From NCBI RefSeq assembly GCF_000204055.1, contig NW_006768804.1, forward strand, positions 173,537 to 237,536: a stretch of 64,000 bases of DNA. The letters are read 5' to 3'. This document shows, in pieces, positions 1-11,200 of the stretch. Made by a program: the position numbers and the translations under genes. Position 1 is the stretch's first letter. Every line of letters starts with the position of its first letter. Below the pieces are notes generated by a model that was not told the DNA's origin, made no database searches, and saw only the letters and a program-made list of their open reading frames with translations. This stretch comes from Melampsora larici-populina 98AG31. Taxonomy: Eukaryota; Basidiomycota; Pucciniomycetes; Pucciniales; Melampsoraceae.

Positions 1-74
1 ACACAGGCAAACAAAACATCTTCTTTTAACTTGTAGTTTTCAATAAGTTTTTGAGAAGAAAGGTTTTGACATAC

Positions 75-819
75 GAATTTGGATTAGGGTCATGTAACAG
101 TGATTGAACAGATGTTAAGATTGCTGCAACATCATAAGTTGGTGACCAACGGTTTTGTAGAATATCTAAACAAAGTTCTCCATTGGCGTAAACGTTTGGA
201 TGAAACATCTTGGACAAGAATTTCACTGTCGGAGCTGATTTTTTCTCAAACAAAACAAAAGGAATATAAAAGAATAAGTTATGAACCGATCAGAATCTTT
301 GAGTCTTATTCTTGAAGATTTTATCAATTTGGGTTATGTAGAAGGCGATTGAACTTACGTTTGTTCGGATAAGATTCATCAAAAGTAAGTATAAGTCGGA
401 AGGTACCATCTTCAAATGGCGTATCGGCTATGATATGAAAAAAGGGATTGATAGTCAATACGGAGCACTTCAGTTGATCACCAAGCTTTGATGGTATTCT
501 CAAGTATATCGTCTTTGAGATGAATACTCAACCGAGTGGTATGAGATTCGATAGAGTATGTAGGGGGAATCTTTGATTTTGAAATGAATCTTGAAGCGCG
601 CACCCGGACCAAAGATAACAGCATTCCAAATCATAATATTGTCGGGACATGGTGCACCACTAATTCCTCCTGGAGGATCTGATGAAAGGCGTTTGAAATC
701 ACGAATCAATCTTCTTCTAGACGCTGTAGACTGGAATTGATTCAATAGAAGAAATGAGCCATCAGGATCATTGTGATAAAAGGTAATCGATTGCTGCATG
801 AAAAAGGAGAACTTACCAT
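75..819 (-). CDS. UBC2: RAD6/UBC2-type E2 ubiquitin-conjugating enzyme, 5' part
   Basis: E2 enzyme that passes ubiquitin from E1 to substrates such as histone H2B and PCNA (DNA-damage tolerance, chromatin). Proposed coding exons on the minus strand are 817..819 (the ATG alone), 604..730, 359..427 and 75..234; the C-terminal exon lies beyond the left edge. Visible landmarks are the N-terminal [11 protein letters not shown], then [16 protein letters not shown], the HPN motif with the catalytic cysteine in [17 protein letters not shown], and DPNPNS just before a GTATGT donor. Near-identity to fungal Rad6 over about 115 residues makes the family call secure. All introns are GT-AG and phases join cleanly. 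The odd feature is a first coding exon consisting only of the start codon followed directly by GTAAGT. Confidence 0.93.
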
Positions 820-860
820 TCTGGAGTTTTGAGGCTTGAGATTGAGAATGGGATTGCTAT

Positions 861-863
861 GAC

Positions 864-902
<39 letters not shown>

Positions 903-903
903 T
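861..903. repeat. (GAT)n microsatellite
   Basis: About 13 near-perfect GAT units immediately upstream of the UBC2 start codon, so probably in its 5' leader or promoter. In the reverse frame the tract encodes only a histidine run, which should not be read as a protein. Confidence 0.9.
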
Positions 904-2448
904 TGGATGGTTCAAGCTTGGTGATAAGGAGTGAGAGAAAAGAGAATTAATGTATTGGTTAGGAGAACCAAAAAAGGAAATCAAAGGTTCCAAAAGGTTT
1001 AAAAGGTTCTTGACTGTTGGTTGGTCAGTCTGAGTTCAGACACCTCGGTCTCGGTGATCAGATAGTCAAACTCAAACCACATAAATCCTCAATCTCACTC
1101 AAACTTGTCTTGAGCCATACATATACGAAACACTTACTACATTCTCATGTCAAGTGGAAACATTCGAGAAGAAATCTCACCAATTGACAATTATTGTGTT
1201 TCTAGACATATTCGAGTGTTTGTGTAAAAGTATGCGCTCATTAGAAAGCAGAGGATTAATTGCGGTAGCGGCAACTTGATAGTGAAGATCTTGACGATTC
1301 TGATTTGAATGATACGGCTCAACTCGATGCTTGTTGATACTTGTCAGTTCACGACTCCTTGATTAGAAGATTTGATTCAACTCTTGAACAACACAGTCAT
1401 CTTCATCAGCCAATGGCAGTTCATGAAAAGCCATGAGCCTTAAGATGTCGAATTCAAGTCATTTCAGCCTGACCTAAAGTCAACACGAGAGTATTTCAGA
1501 CCATATTTCCGAGTAAGAATCCTATTTTTCGTCTTCAAAGTTCAAACTAACGCTATTTCTATTGTCAGTGTGTATCTTTTTTTTTCAGATCCCTATACGT
1601 ACATTCAAAATATCATTTCTTGAATCCTCATCTCACTCCAGTCTTAGTCTTTGCCTGCTATTTGATTGCACAAAATTCAAACATGAAATATGTAGAATAA
1701 TCATACCATCATTGTTTCTATTGAAGTACTCTTTTTTCTTAATATCCACTTCAGCGTTCCTTTTTTTATCCACTCATTATTTTTGGTCGGAAACCCATAC
1801 CAATTGACAATAATGCTACAAAAATAAGTGTATTTTATCACACCCATATCAGCTTGTCTGACAGGTATAGGTATGCATAGTTAGTTGAGAGAAATGAGAG
1901 GAGAGGTTTCATGCTGAAATTATCATCTCAAAGTTTTGATTTTCAATGGGGTTAGCTTGTTTGCGGATCGTGAAATTGTGGAGCAATTCCTGCTGTGACA
2001 ACCTCCCTGCTCCATACGCAAGCCGTGCACCAAATGATTGCTTGCAGATGGCCTATTTATTTTAGGCGGCGTGCTCGGATTTGTTGAGTGAACTTTCCAA
2101 ACCCGTAGGATTGTTGATACAAACAAAACAGAACGGAGCAAACTGATAATCGTATAAGAATCTTTTTGGATGTTGTTCTTATTCACCAAAAAACATGATT
2201 TCAAGAAGTATTTACTGACTTCTGGACAAAGTGAGCCTGGAAAAGGTTTGAGAAATCTGGAGCATGGTACTGCCAGCTGTCCTGTGCTGGCAATGTTACA
2301 AGTGTGACATACGCTTTGAAAGTGTCACTGGTCTGCGATCTGCTTTGATTCCTATGACGTCACAGCTGCCCGTGGCTGAGTCAAGAGAGGTCAAGAGGCA
2401 ACGAATTGATTGACTGTCCACCATCGATTATCATCCAAAACACAAAAC
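904..2448. other. Intergenic, no gene seen
   Basis: AT-rich spacer between the divergent UBC2 and first GFA gene. Short open frames in it have no recognisable motif or splice logic. It must hold both promoters, but no clear element was recognised. Confidence 0.6.
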
Positions 2449-3054
2449 ATGAGTTCTTGTTCTTTACAAACCTTGAATGGTTCATGTTTCTGTCAACACG
2501 TTCAATTCAGCATCCATCTCTCTAACGAAGCCTCAAACACAAATCAATCGGATCTCGAGAAGAAACATAAAGCAGCTTCAGAAATTAAACCCGAAAACTT
2601 GATTTTATCGGCTTATTGTCATTGCACTAATTGTCAACGTCGGAATGGTGCTCCATTTGTTTGGACTACTCATTGGAAACATGAAGCGATCAAATGGATC
2701 AATTCAACTATAGTACCTTTTGATCATCTCGAAAGTGGACTACCTAATACGGTTCAAGTTTACGAATTGACACCTGGTCAAGCATTTAAGTTACATTGCA
2801 AGAAATGTGGTTCGCCTGTTGGTTCTTATAGCATCGCTAACAAAGAGTGGTGCATTTGGGGTACAACACTTGAACGATCGAAATCCGATTCGACCTCTAC
2901 TGATTTGACTTCAAGTCAACATACGACTTTGATCAAAGGATGGGATTTGATTAAACCAACTGCGCACATCTTTTACGACACTAGAATCTTAGATATAAGG
3001 GATAATTTGGGCCGATGGGTCGGCTACGAGGGAGACAGCGAGCAGCTGGCTTGA
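2449..3054 (+). CDS. GFA/CENP-V-fold zinc protein, copy 1
   Basis: Single-exon gene of 201 residues with the glutathione-dependent formaldehyde-activating (GFA, CENP-V) zinc-binding fold. Zinc ligands are visible as C13-x-C15, C57-H-C59-x2-C62 and C117-x2-C120, with the family's GSPVGSYS strand after the last pair. The ATG at 2449 is chosen because the open frame upstream has only a TTG, and because the tandem copy has its first ATG at the equivalent place. Family members act on S-hydroxymethylglutathione or are of unknown substrate, so an enzyme activity cannot be assigned. It is followed 975 bp downstream by a paralogue in the same orientation. Confidence 0.85.
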   Translation: MSSCSLQTLNGSCFCQHVQFSIHLSNEASNTNQSDLEKKHKAASEIKPENLILSAYCHCTNCQRRNGAPFVWTTHWKHEAIKWINSTIVPFDHLESGLPNTVQVYELTPGQAFKLHCKKCGSPVGSYSIANKEWCIWGTTLERSKSDSTSTDLTSSQHTTLIKGWDLIKPTAHIFYDTRILDIRDNLGRWVGYEGDSEQLA

Positions 3055-4029
3055 TGTTGTACTCTTTGTAGTGGTGAGCCTACAAATCAAACTCAATTCT
3101 CTTCAAATCTGGCTCTTCTCATATGTACTTCATACCATTGAGGCTTCATCACCATGCAGTCTTTCAAAATGCCTTAAAGTTCCACAGTTCCTCCGTCCAT
3201 TTATTTTTCACCTTTCATTTGAGTCACAATAGTCTTATGTCCCGGCAGACGTAGTGAGAAGAGAAATTGGCGAGATGACGCTCAAATAGATCCAGAACTG
3301 AAATCACACTTCCGAAAGGAGGAATAAAGGTCGTCTGATCCGCCAAATTCGATCTCTGTTGACATTATTGTCTTGGCATTGTTAAATTTGTCACCCTTGT
3401 CACCTGAAACTCGAGCAAAACATGGATCAGGATGGTTGTCATTATTGTCCCCCTCTTGCAATTCTTAGAATAGTAATCCAAAGCAAAAAGTTGATTGTGA
3501 AACATTTTGTTTCATCTATGTCATTGATTTGTTCTTAGGGGTTTTTGTCATATCAGATGTTGAAGTGTCTAGTGGTATTCAAGGCTATCTTTTCAGAGAC
3601 CTGTGGCCTTCAATTTCCACACATTTTATCGTCTATCACTCCTTGGTCTTCACCAGGATGTTTTAATTTTCAGGTGTTGCTTTTGTTGTGACTTGTATGT
3701 AAGATTTTGTCATCTTTTCTTTTTGTTGCAATCTTGCGTCTTGTAATTTTCTAAAATGACTTGGTATCAATTGGCATCTTCGAGTGCTGCTGAATTGCCT
3801 AGGAAAAATAAACTTGATGAGGGGTGATTGCAATCTGAGCATTCTGAATATAAATTGTTAGTTTTTGAAGTGAGACCGAGCGATATGTGAAAGAGACTGT
3901 TCATGATTCACATGTGATCAACCCTGACGTCATTCATCCTCACTTCACTTGACTCTCAGCAATGCTTACACCGTTCACGTCACAATCCAGATTGTCAAAT
4001 CCTCTAAAGATTTATCCAAAACACCAAAG
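3055..4029. other. Spacer between the tandem GFA genes
   Basis: No gene or repeat was recognised. It presumably holds the 3' end of copy 1 and the promoter of copy 2. Confidence 0.55.
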
Positions 4030-4614
4030 ATGACTTCTTCAACCTTACAAACTCTAAGCGGTTCATGTTTCTGTGAAAACGTTCAATTCAGCATAGATAT
4101 CACCAACAAAGCTCAAAGCTCAATCGATTCAGAAACTAGCGAGAACTCAATCAAAACCATTCCAGAAAACTTAACATTATCAGCTTATTGTCATTGTACA
4201 AACTGTCAACGTTTAAATGGATCTCCATTTGTTTGGACAACTCATTGGAAACAAGAATCGTTAAAATGGTTAAATTCAACTATGATTCCTTTTAAACATT
4301 TAGAAGAAGGTATTTCAGATAAATTAGATATTTATGAATCTATGCCTGGTAGGAAATTCAAATTACGTTGTAAGAACTGTGGTTCACCGGTTGGTTCTTA
4401 TAGTATTGTTAAAAAAGAATGGACTATTTGGGGTACTACACTTGAGCGGTTTAAATCTAATGAAAAGTCTGCGAATGATTCGACTTCGAATATCAAAGGA
4501 TGGGAATTCATTAAACCTGATACACACATTTTCTATGGTACTAGAATCCTGGACGTGGTAGACAAATTGAGCAAATGGGCTGGCTATGAAGGAGAAAGCG
4601 AGAAATTAGGTTGA
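4030..4614 (+). CDS. GFA/CENP-V-fold zinc protein, copy 2
   Basis: Single-exon gene of 194 residues, a tandem paralogue of the gene at 2449 (roughly two thirds identical by eye over the zinc core). It keeps the complete ligand set: CFC near the N-terminus, YCHCTNC in the middle and CKNCG before GSPVGSYS. Differences cluster in the linker after the first CxC pair and in the region before GWEFIKP. The start at 4030 is the first ATG; the open frame upstream begins with TTG and is not conserved with copy 1. Both copies look functional, and a local duplication is the simplest explanation. Substrate unknown. Confidence 0.85.
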   Translation: MTSSTLQTLSGSCFCENVQFSIDITNKAQSSIDSETSENSIKTIPENLTLSAYCHCTNCQRLNGSPFVWTTHWKQESLKWLNSTMIPFKHLEEGISDKLDIYESMPGRKFKLRCKNCGSPVGSYSIVKKEWTIWGTTLERFKSNEKSANDSTSNIKGWEFIKPDTHIFYGTRILDVVDKLSKWAGYEGESEKLG

Positions 4615-5215
4615 TATTGCACTCTCAATATTGGTGAGTTCAACTTCAAGAGACTATTGCTGATCATACTCATATTTGATTTCGTGCTGATGATATCGAA
4701 CAAACCCCGGATAAGCCTCATGATTACAGAAGTGCCGAGGCCCCTTTTTCAGGATATACATCAACGATCAATTGGCTGGAGTGTAGAATATATTCAAAGT
4801 ATCAAGTATGGTTAGGACTTTATCCGTTATTGTCTTGTCTCCCGCCTGTTTTCAATTTAGCTCTTTGAAGCCTTTTCTCCACATCATCAAGCCTCACAAT
4901 TTTCAGTGGTATTGTGCTATCTTCAAAACCATAACATGTATTATCAGATCACCAACGCAACAAGAGAAACAATTACACATAACCTGACTCGAGTAAGCCG
5001 ATATCACCACGACGAAAATATTATGATCTACATTTTTTTATCCATGTGAACTATCCCCATTACAGAGTCTAAAAGAAAAAAAGAAATAACCGAGCAAAAA
5101 TCTAACTATAAGACAAAAAGATTCGAAGTTGAAATCTCAATCACAAAAGTGACATAAACACCCGCAAGTTGAATCAAAGGCTCGTGACCTATAATGTAAT
5201 TTCAAATGTCAATAA
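4615..5215. other. Tail-to-tail spacer, GFA copy 2 and MDN1
   Basis: Convergent 3' ends of the plus-strand GFA gene and the minus-strand MDN1 gene. No additional gene recognised. Confidence 0.55.
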
Positions 5216-8200
5216 TCACACATAACACCTCTTTAGAGAGGTAAAGAGAATTGACGAGAGAAGTACCTTTTCAAAAAACTGTCTTAGTGTGCCACTCAAC
5301 ACATGTGGTAAAGCTTCGACATCACGCCTGTCAGAAAGGTGATCAAGCAGAGAAAAGTCGTGAATCAGAATAAGATTTGAATGTCATTTAAGAAAATTGT
5401 TCAAGTTATGGAGAAACATAAATGAAAACTTACAATATGATATAATAATCAAAGGGGAACGTGTCAAGATAACGTTCCATTTGAAGTTCCATTTTACCGT
5501 CAGGACCCAGTGCATATGAAACTGTATTCATAGACATAATTGAAGAAGCTCCAGGTACAGAGGTTTGTTGATTTTCACCTTCATTTTCACCATGTTGATG
5601 TAATGAATCTAAGATCACAAATACAAACATGATTTTCTTTTCAGTTGCTTGTCTTAAGAGTGCTCGAACTTGATCATGATCTTGACATATCCCATCAGAA
5701 ACAATGATTCCTAATTGCCAAATCTCATCTACTGTACTAGGTCCTTGATTACGAGCAGTTTCAAACATATTCATGGCTCGTTCAACTGCTAATCGAACAT
5801 CCGTCTTTTGTTGAGCAAATGTAAAACCTTTGATGATATTTGTTCCGTGATTTTGACGAGATCCTCCTGAACCGAACGGTTGTATTATGTTGAAGGTACC
5901 GCCAAAACGTGCTATAGCAACTTCTCCAACTTCTAGTTTAGCAAGAGCTCCAGTGACGAGGGCCACTGTCTGCAATGCGAGGTGAGCTGACCTAGAGTCA
6001 GCCATCGATCGAGAGTCATCTACCGCAACCAAGATCTGGTAATCACGCTGGGCAGGTTTGGTTCTACGTAACCAGATGCGATCTTTGGTATAGTCTGAGG
6101 CCAAGTATGGTACCAACTTCCTCATGTTGAGGCGCTTTCCAGTCCGATAATCTCCCTGCAGGCGAGTGGCTGTTGTAGGCTCCAAGATCAGACGAAGTTG
6201 TTCAGTAAGTTGTGAGGCTGGCTTCCGAGTGATTTGTTCATATTGACGCCATATGTCAAGAGCTGATGTACCGGATTCTATGACTTCCTCTTCTTCACGG
6301 GGTCCTGGTTCTTGGTCGTCCATAGATTTGTCGTCATCTTCATTCAATGCCATGGGCTGATCTTCCGTACCACCTTCATCCATCAGTTCAAACCCTTCGT
6401 CTGTGCGCTTTTGAGTACCACCTGTGGGGCCAGACAGAGCAGGCTCAACAAGCTCATGCAATGCGTTAGTCTCAGGAAGCTGCATAAAATCGACGGAAGG
6501 AGGCATTCGTTGTTCATCCTCGACGCGCATGATCTCGCTTTCGTTAGGCACCTCATCGATATGAAGTTGATTCAACGCTTCCTGTGCTTGATCTTGAGTT
6601 GCCGGACCAGGTGCTTGCTGATCCACGGATTCGGCCGAATCTGCCTGAAGATATTCGAGCTCCATTGCTTCGTCACAGGCCTTCATCTTAGAGTCGTCGG
6701 TTTGCTCTGTAGAGTCATTGTCTTGAATGTGCTGAAGTCTACGCATCCAGTTTTCCATAGCATCTCCAAGTTGTCGCAAAGGATTTGGATCTGATTGTTG
6801 CTCCTCAGGTGTTGCTTCGTTTGATTTGGAATCCAAAGTCTTAGGCATAGGTTGAGTTCCCGATTCACCAGTTCCGATTTCATCTGCCGCCGACTGATCG
6901 TTGGTTTCAGCAGACTCATTCTGAGGCTCACCATCTGGGATTTTTTCAGTAGACATAGCTTCGTCCTGGGAATCTTCTTCCGGCTTTGATTTATCCTGTG
7001 TAGGTTTACTCTGCGGCTCAGTTGCAGCCTCAGGCGGTGCATGACTGGTGCCGCCACCACCTGTCCCAGCACCCGATTCATCTCCACAGTCCAATGCATT
7101 TGCTGGATCTGTCTCCGGAACGGTCGCATCTAAGGGGGCTGCTGGCTCAGAATGCTCGACTTCACCAGACTGATCATCTGGCTCATCGTTCCCAGTCTGC
7201 CCGGGCATTGGTTCTTCATCTGTGGTAGGTCAATCAAAGTGGCTCAATTCATTGAAAAAGAGGACGGTGTGGAGATAACAAAAAACAGAGAGGAAGACTT
7301 ACCAGGCTCATCAAGTTCCATCCCTTCGTCTTCCACATCATCATCCACTTTTTCATCATTCTCAGATTTTGTGTCATCCAAGTTCAAATCATCAGGAAGT
7401 TCTAGAGTTTCCGAATTATCTACATGGTCCATCATAGGTACCGGATTGGTCTTAGACGGGTCTTCTTCTCCTTGATCCATTTCATCTTCAGATTGAGATT
7501 GGTCTGCGTTTTCATCATCTTCCTTTTCTAAGTTCTCATCTACCTCATCAGTATTCGGTTCTCCTTCTTCACCATCCTTGTCATGTTCATTCTCTTCTTT
7601 TTTTTCTTCAGTGTTTTGTTCACCAGCTTTTTGGTTATCTTTGGCAGCGAGTGTTGAATCTTCCGGAGCAGTTTGATTCTGTTTTGCGTTCATTTCAGCT
7701 TCTTTTTCTTCCTTCGATTCTTTTTCATCATCATCTTCACCTTCCCAAAATTTTTCATCTACCGCTCCTGAATCAAGTGGGTCTACTTCCCCAACCCCAT
7801 CTTCAATCTCGTCACCCTCCTCTTCATCTTTCTCGTCCGTTTCATCATCCGAACCGTCCTCTTCATCTCCTTCTTCCACATCCTCTAAAGGAGCATCAAA
7901 TTCAAGCTGAGTCTCAACACCTCGATCTTCTTTATCTTTTCCTTCTTCTTTATTAGGATCTTGTTCATCGGTATCATTCTGAAGTCCTTCCATTTGTTCA
8001 TCCGACTCGATCTCATCACTCACATCTTTTCCACCTTGACCACCACCCAGGCCTGTCCCATCAGCTGAAGGTCCATTGGGGGCACCTTCTTCTTCTCCCT
8101 CACTCAAGTCAGGTTTACAAAAACCATTCTCACCAATATTGATTCCAATATTGACCACCGTTTGCAGTAAGTCAAGTTCTGCTTGATGCCATTGTAGACA

Positions 8201-11200
8201 ATATTTGACATGGTTCGCCAACAAGTTCAGATACTGCTGGGTGAAACCAGCAACGGTGGAAAGCAATCGAGTCCCGAGCTTTTGTGGATATGAACTTGAT
8301 AAAGCTTGATTGAATCCACGAAGTTTATCGATAACATCTGTGATATGGCATCTTGCTGTAAAGCCTGAGAGATTGAAATGACCTTTTCGGATTTCACCAA
8401 TTCTCAATTTTCCTGAAGGCTCGGCGTCTTCAGTCTTTGGATCTCGCGCCATCAACTGTTGAGCCACTAAGAGGACCGAGTGAACGAAGCTACGATGTGC
8501 CTCCCATACGGTATGTTGTTCTTCGGTTGGTTGAGAAAAGTGGTTTGATAGACTCAAAAGCTGCCGAGACAAGTCTTCTACTAGAGGTGAGAGTAAGTAT
8601 GATAATACCGGAGCTTCCATGATCGAAGCACGAAGACGATCTACAATCCTTGTTAAACCAACAGGCACGCGCTCGAGTAGCTCTACTTCATCAGGCTTGA
8701 ACAGCAACATATGTGAGTTCGCCGATCGCATTAACGTCTCTAGATTGTTGATTTCGCAAGACGCAGATATGGTCAACTCGTCCAGTAGATTTGTGACAGC
8801 CATAGGAATTTCTTGAGCGTTTTGGTTGCTTCGGAGAATTTTGATAGATTGAGTTGTTTCACGAAGGGCAGAAACAAAAAGGTTGACAACCTTGATATGT
8901 GAAAGCACAATATCTGAGGGCGAAGAGGATGTAACCGAGAAATGACTTGAACCAGAAGCTAACAAATCTGTCATCCGTAAACAAGTCTTGTCCAACTCTG
9001 AGACAGCCAACAAGAGTGATGACAAGGCTTGTCTGTCACTCATGATAAGTGATAGACCACTCTCAACAGATCCTATGAGCCGTTGGATATCTGAATTACT
9101 GATATCAGAATGGTGTCCACTTCGGAATCGTCGAAACTTGGGCATTTGACCTAGAAGTCCATAAAGCCCTTCGTCCACTGCTGAACAGAGCTTGATCATA
9201 CATGGTAGACTTTTTGACGCCAGTAAAGGTTGTCCAAAAATCACAGCGGGATCCTTGAGCCTTTGAAGAACTCGATCTGTGGGACACGATCCTAATCCAA
9301 GCGTCTTCAATCGCTTCAAAAGATGTGCAAATGCTTTCCTTTTACGAAGATCAAGATTTTTTGCATATTTCTCTCTCGCATCCCCTTTTGGTAAAACCTC
9401 TTCACTGAGCTCCTTGATCACCAATCTGATATGCGAGGCTAGTTCTGTTATTTCTTCGGCGGGGACTTCCGACTGCACGTTTGAAAACAATCGCTGTTCA
9501 ATCAATTTTTTAAGTCTGTCGAGTGCGAGTGATGGTTGTTTGAGATGAGCTGGTAGCGGTGCGGCGAGTCCTTCGATGTCGGAGATCTCGTCATCTTGAG
9601 TAAACGGAATAGACTGGCTGATGATCGGTGGAAGATCAGATTCTAAGTACACTACTTTTTTGACGTGCCAAGTGGAGAGAGAATCCTTCACAGGTCTCTG
9701 AAGCGCCGCTCGTAGTCTATGAACAGATTTATAAAGTCGTCGATGACTCTTGTGGCTACTTTGTTTCAAAGCAAAAACATTGACATCCTTCCAACTGGCG
9801 AGACGTATGTAATCCTCGATATCCTTGCGAGCGACAGTCTTAGCTTGATCGATCTGGGTGGCGATTTCTAGCTCATAATGCGAGTAGAAGAAAATGATAC
9901 CTTCAATTAGGTCATACATCCTTTGCCAATCTTCACTACTCATAAGTTTCGAGTACGAAGATAAAAGCGAAGCGAATGAACGAAGGAGAGTGAGTCGAGG
10001 CTTGAATTGTCCCAAGTTACATTCGGACATAAATTCATTCAAAACAGTAGCTGAATCGGCAAAATATCGAGTTACGTTGTCTTCAACATCTTCACTCATT
10101 TGATGGGTTAAGAGCCCTCGGAAAAGTAATTCATATAGACGAAACCACCAAACGTTCGTCGCCGAGTCAAATGTTCGCATCTCTCGCTCGATCAAACCAG
10201 CCCACGAAGAAAGTTCCAATCTACGCCAGGAGACTACAAAATCGGCAAAAACGGCTTGATAAGAAGATAATGAGTTCTCTCGGCAGCTATACTTTTCCCA
10301 ATTCTCGATTTGTTCAATCAAAGTCTCCACAAACGGAAGAATCTTGGCCAAGGGACTCTTGTACGACAGTCGTGAGATTTGTTGACATCGCTGTTGTATC
10401 TCGTCCAATGCAATCATTTCAGGCCATTGTTCAAACAACTCTTTGACTCTTGAATCCAGCGACTTCAACGGAACAAAGATTCGCATGGCTTCTGGAACGT
10501 TACTATCTTGATAAAAATCATGAAGTGAGTTTGAAACGGGACCTGCTCCACTGAAAGCTTGAAGTCGGTTGATATGATCAACCTGGAACGCTAAAGATGT
10601 CTTATCAACACAACTGGCGAGTAGGTGACCATGTTTCTCAGCTATCTCGATCGCTAGGTCTTTTCGAAGTTGCTCAAACCATTTCATCCTGTAAGATTCC
10701 CCGTCGCTCGTCCGGTTGATCGAAATGTGCATTTGACAGAGTATATCCACTTGGATCGGGCTGACCGTATGATGTACAGTGGAAGATTCCACTTCGACTG
10801 TCGATGTTGCATCAGTATCTTCGTAAGTCGGGAACAATGTTTGTAACTCTTCCGCTTCGATCACTTCATCGGAAAGCACAACCACATCTTGTCGTCGAAA
10901 TTTAAACTCTTGTGCTCGTTCTTCAGCCTCACGTGCTTCCTTGGCGCGATCCATTGACCACAATTTCCAGATAGAATCGTAAGCCGAGATGAGAAGTTTG
11001 AGTTCCGATGCGCTGAAGATCTCATTGTCCTGACAAGCAACCGCGGCGACGCGCAAGATTGGCACATGTGATGCACTAGTCTCCTGTTTCAAAATATCGT
11101 CCATCTTCGGGTCACAAGACACAGAACGCATATTGGCACTTGCGATTGTACAGCTTGACGACAATAGTCGAGTTATAAAATCTTCGAGAGGTTCAAGAGA

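Noticed and set aside
742..993. Histidine-rich reading frame on the minus strand
   Set aside because: It is only the (GAT)n microsatellite read in one frame and overlaps the UBC2 leader.
6312..7475. Plus-strand open frames across the MDN1 3' half
   Set aside because: They are shadows of the acidic midasin coding sequence; the minus strand carries the conserved MIDAS domain.
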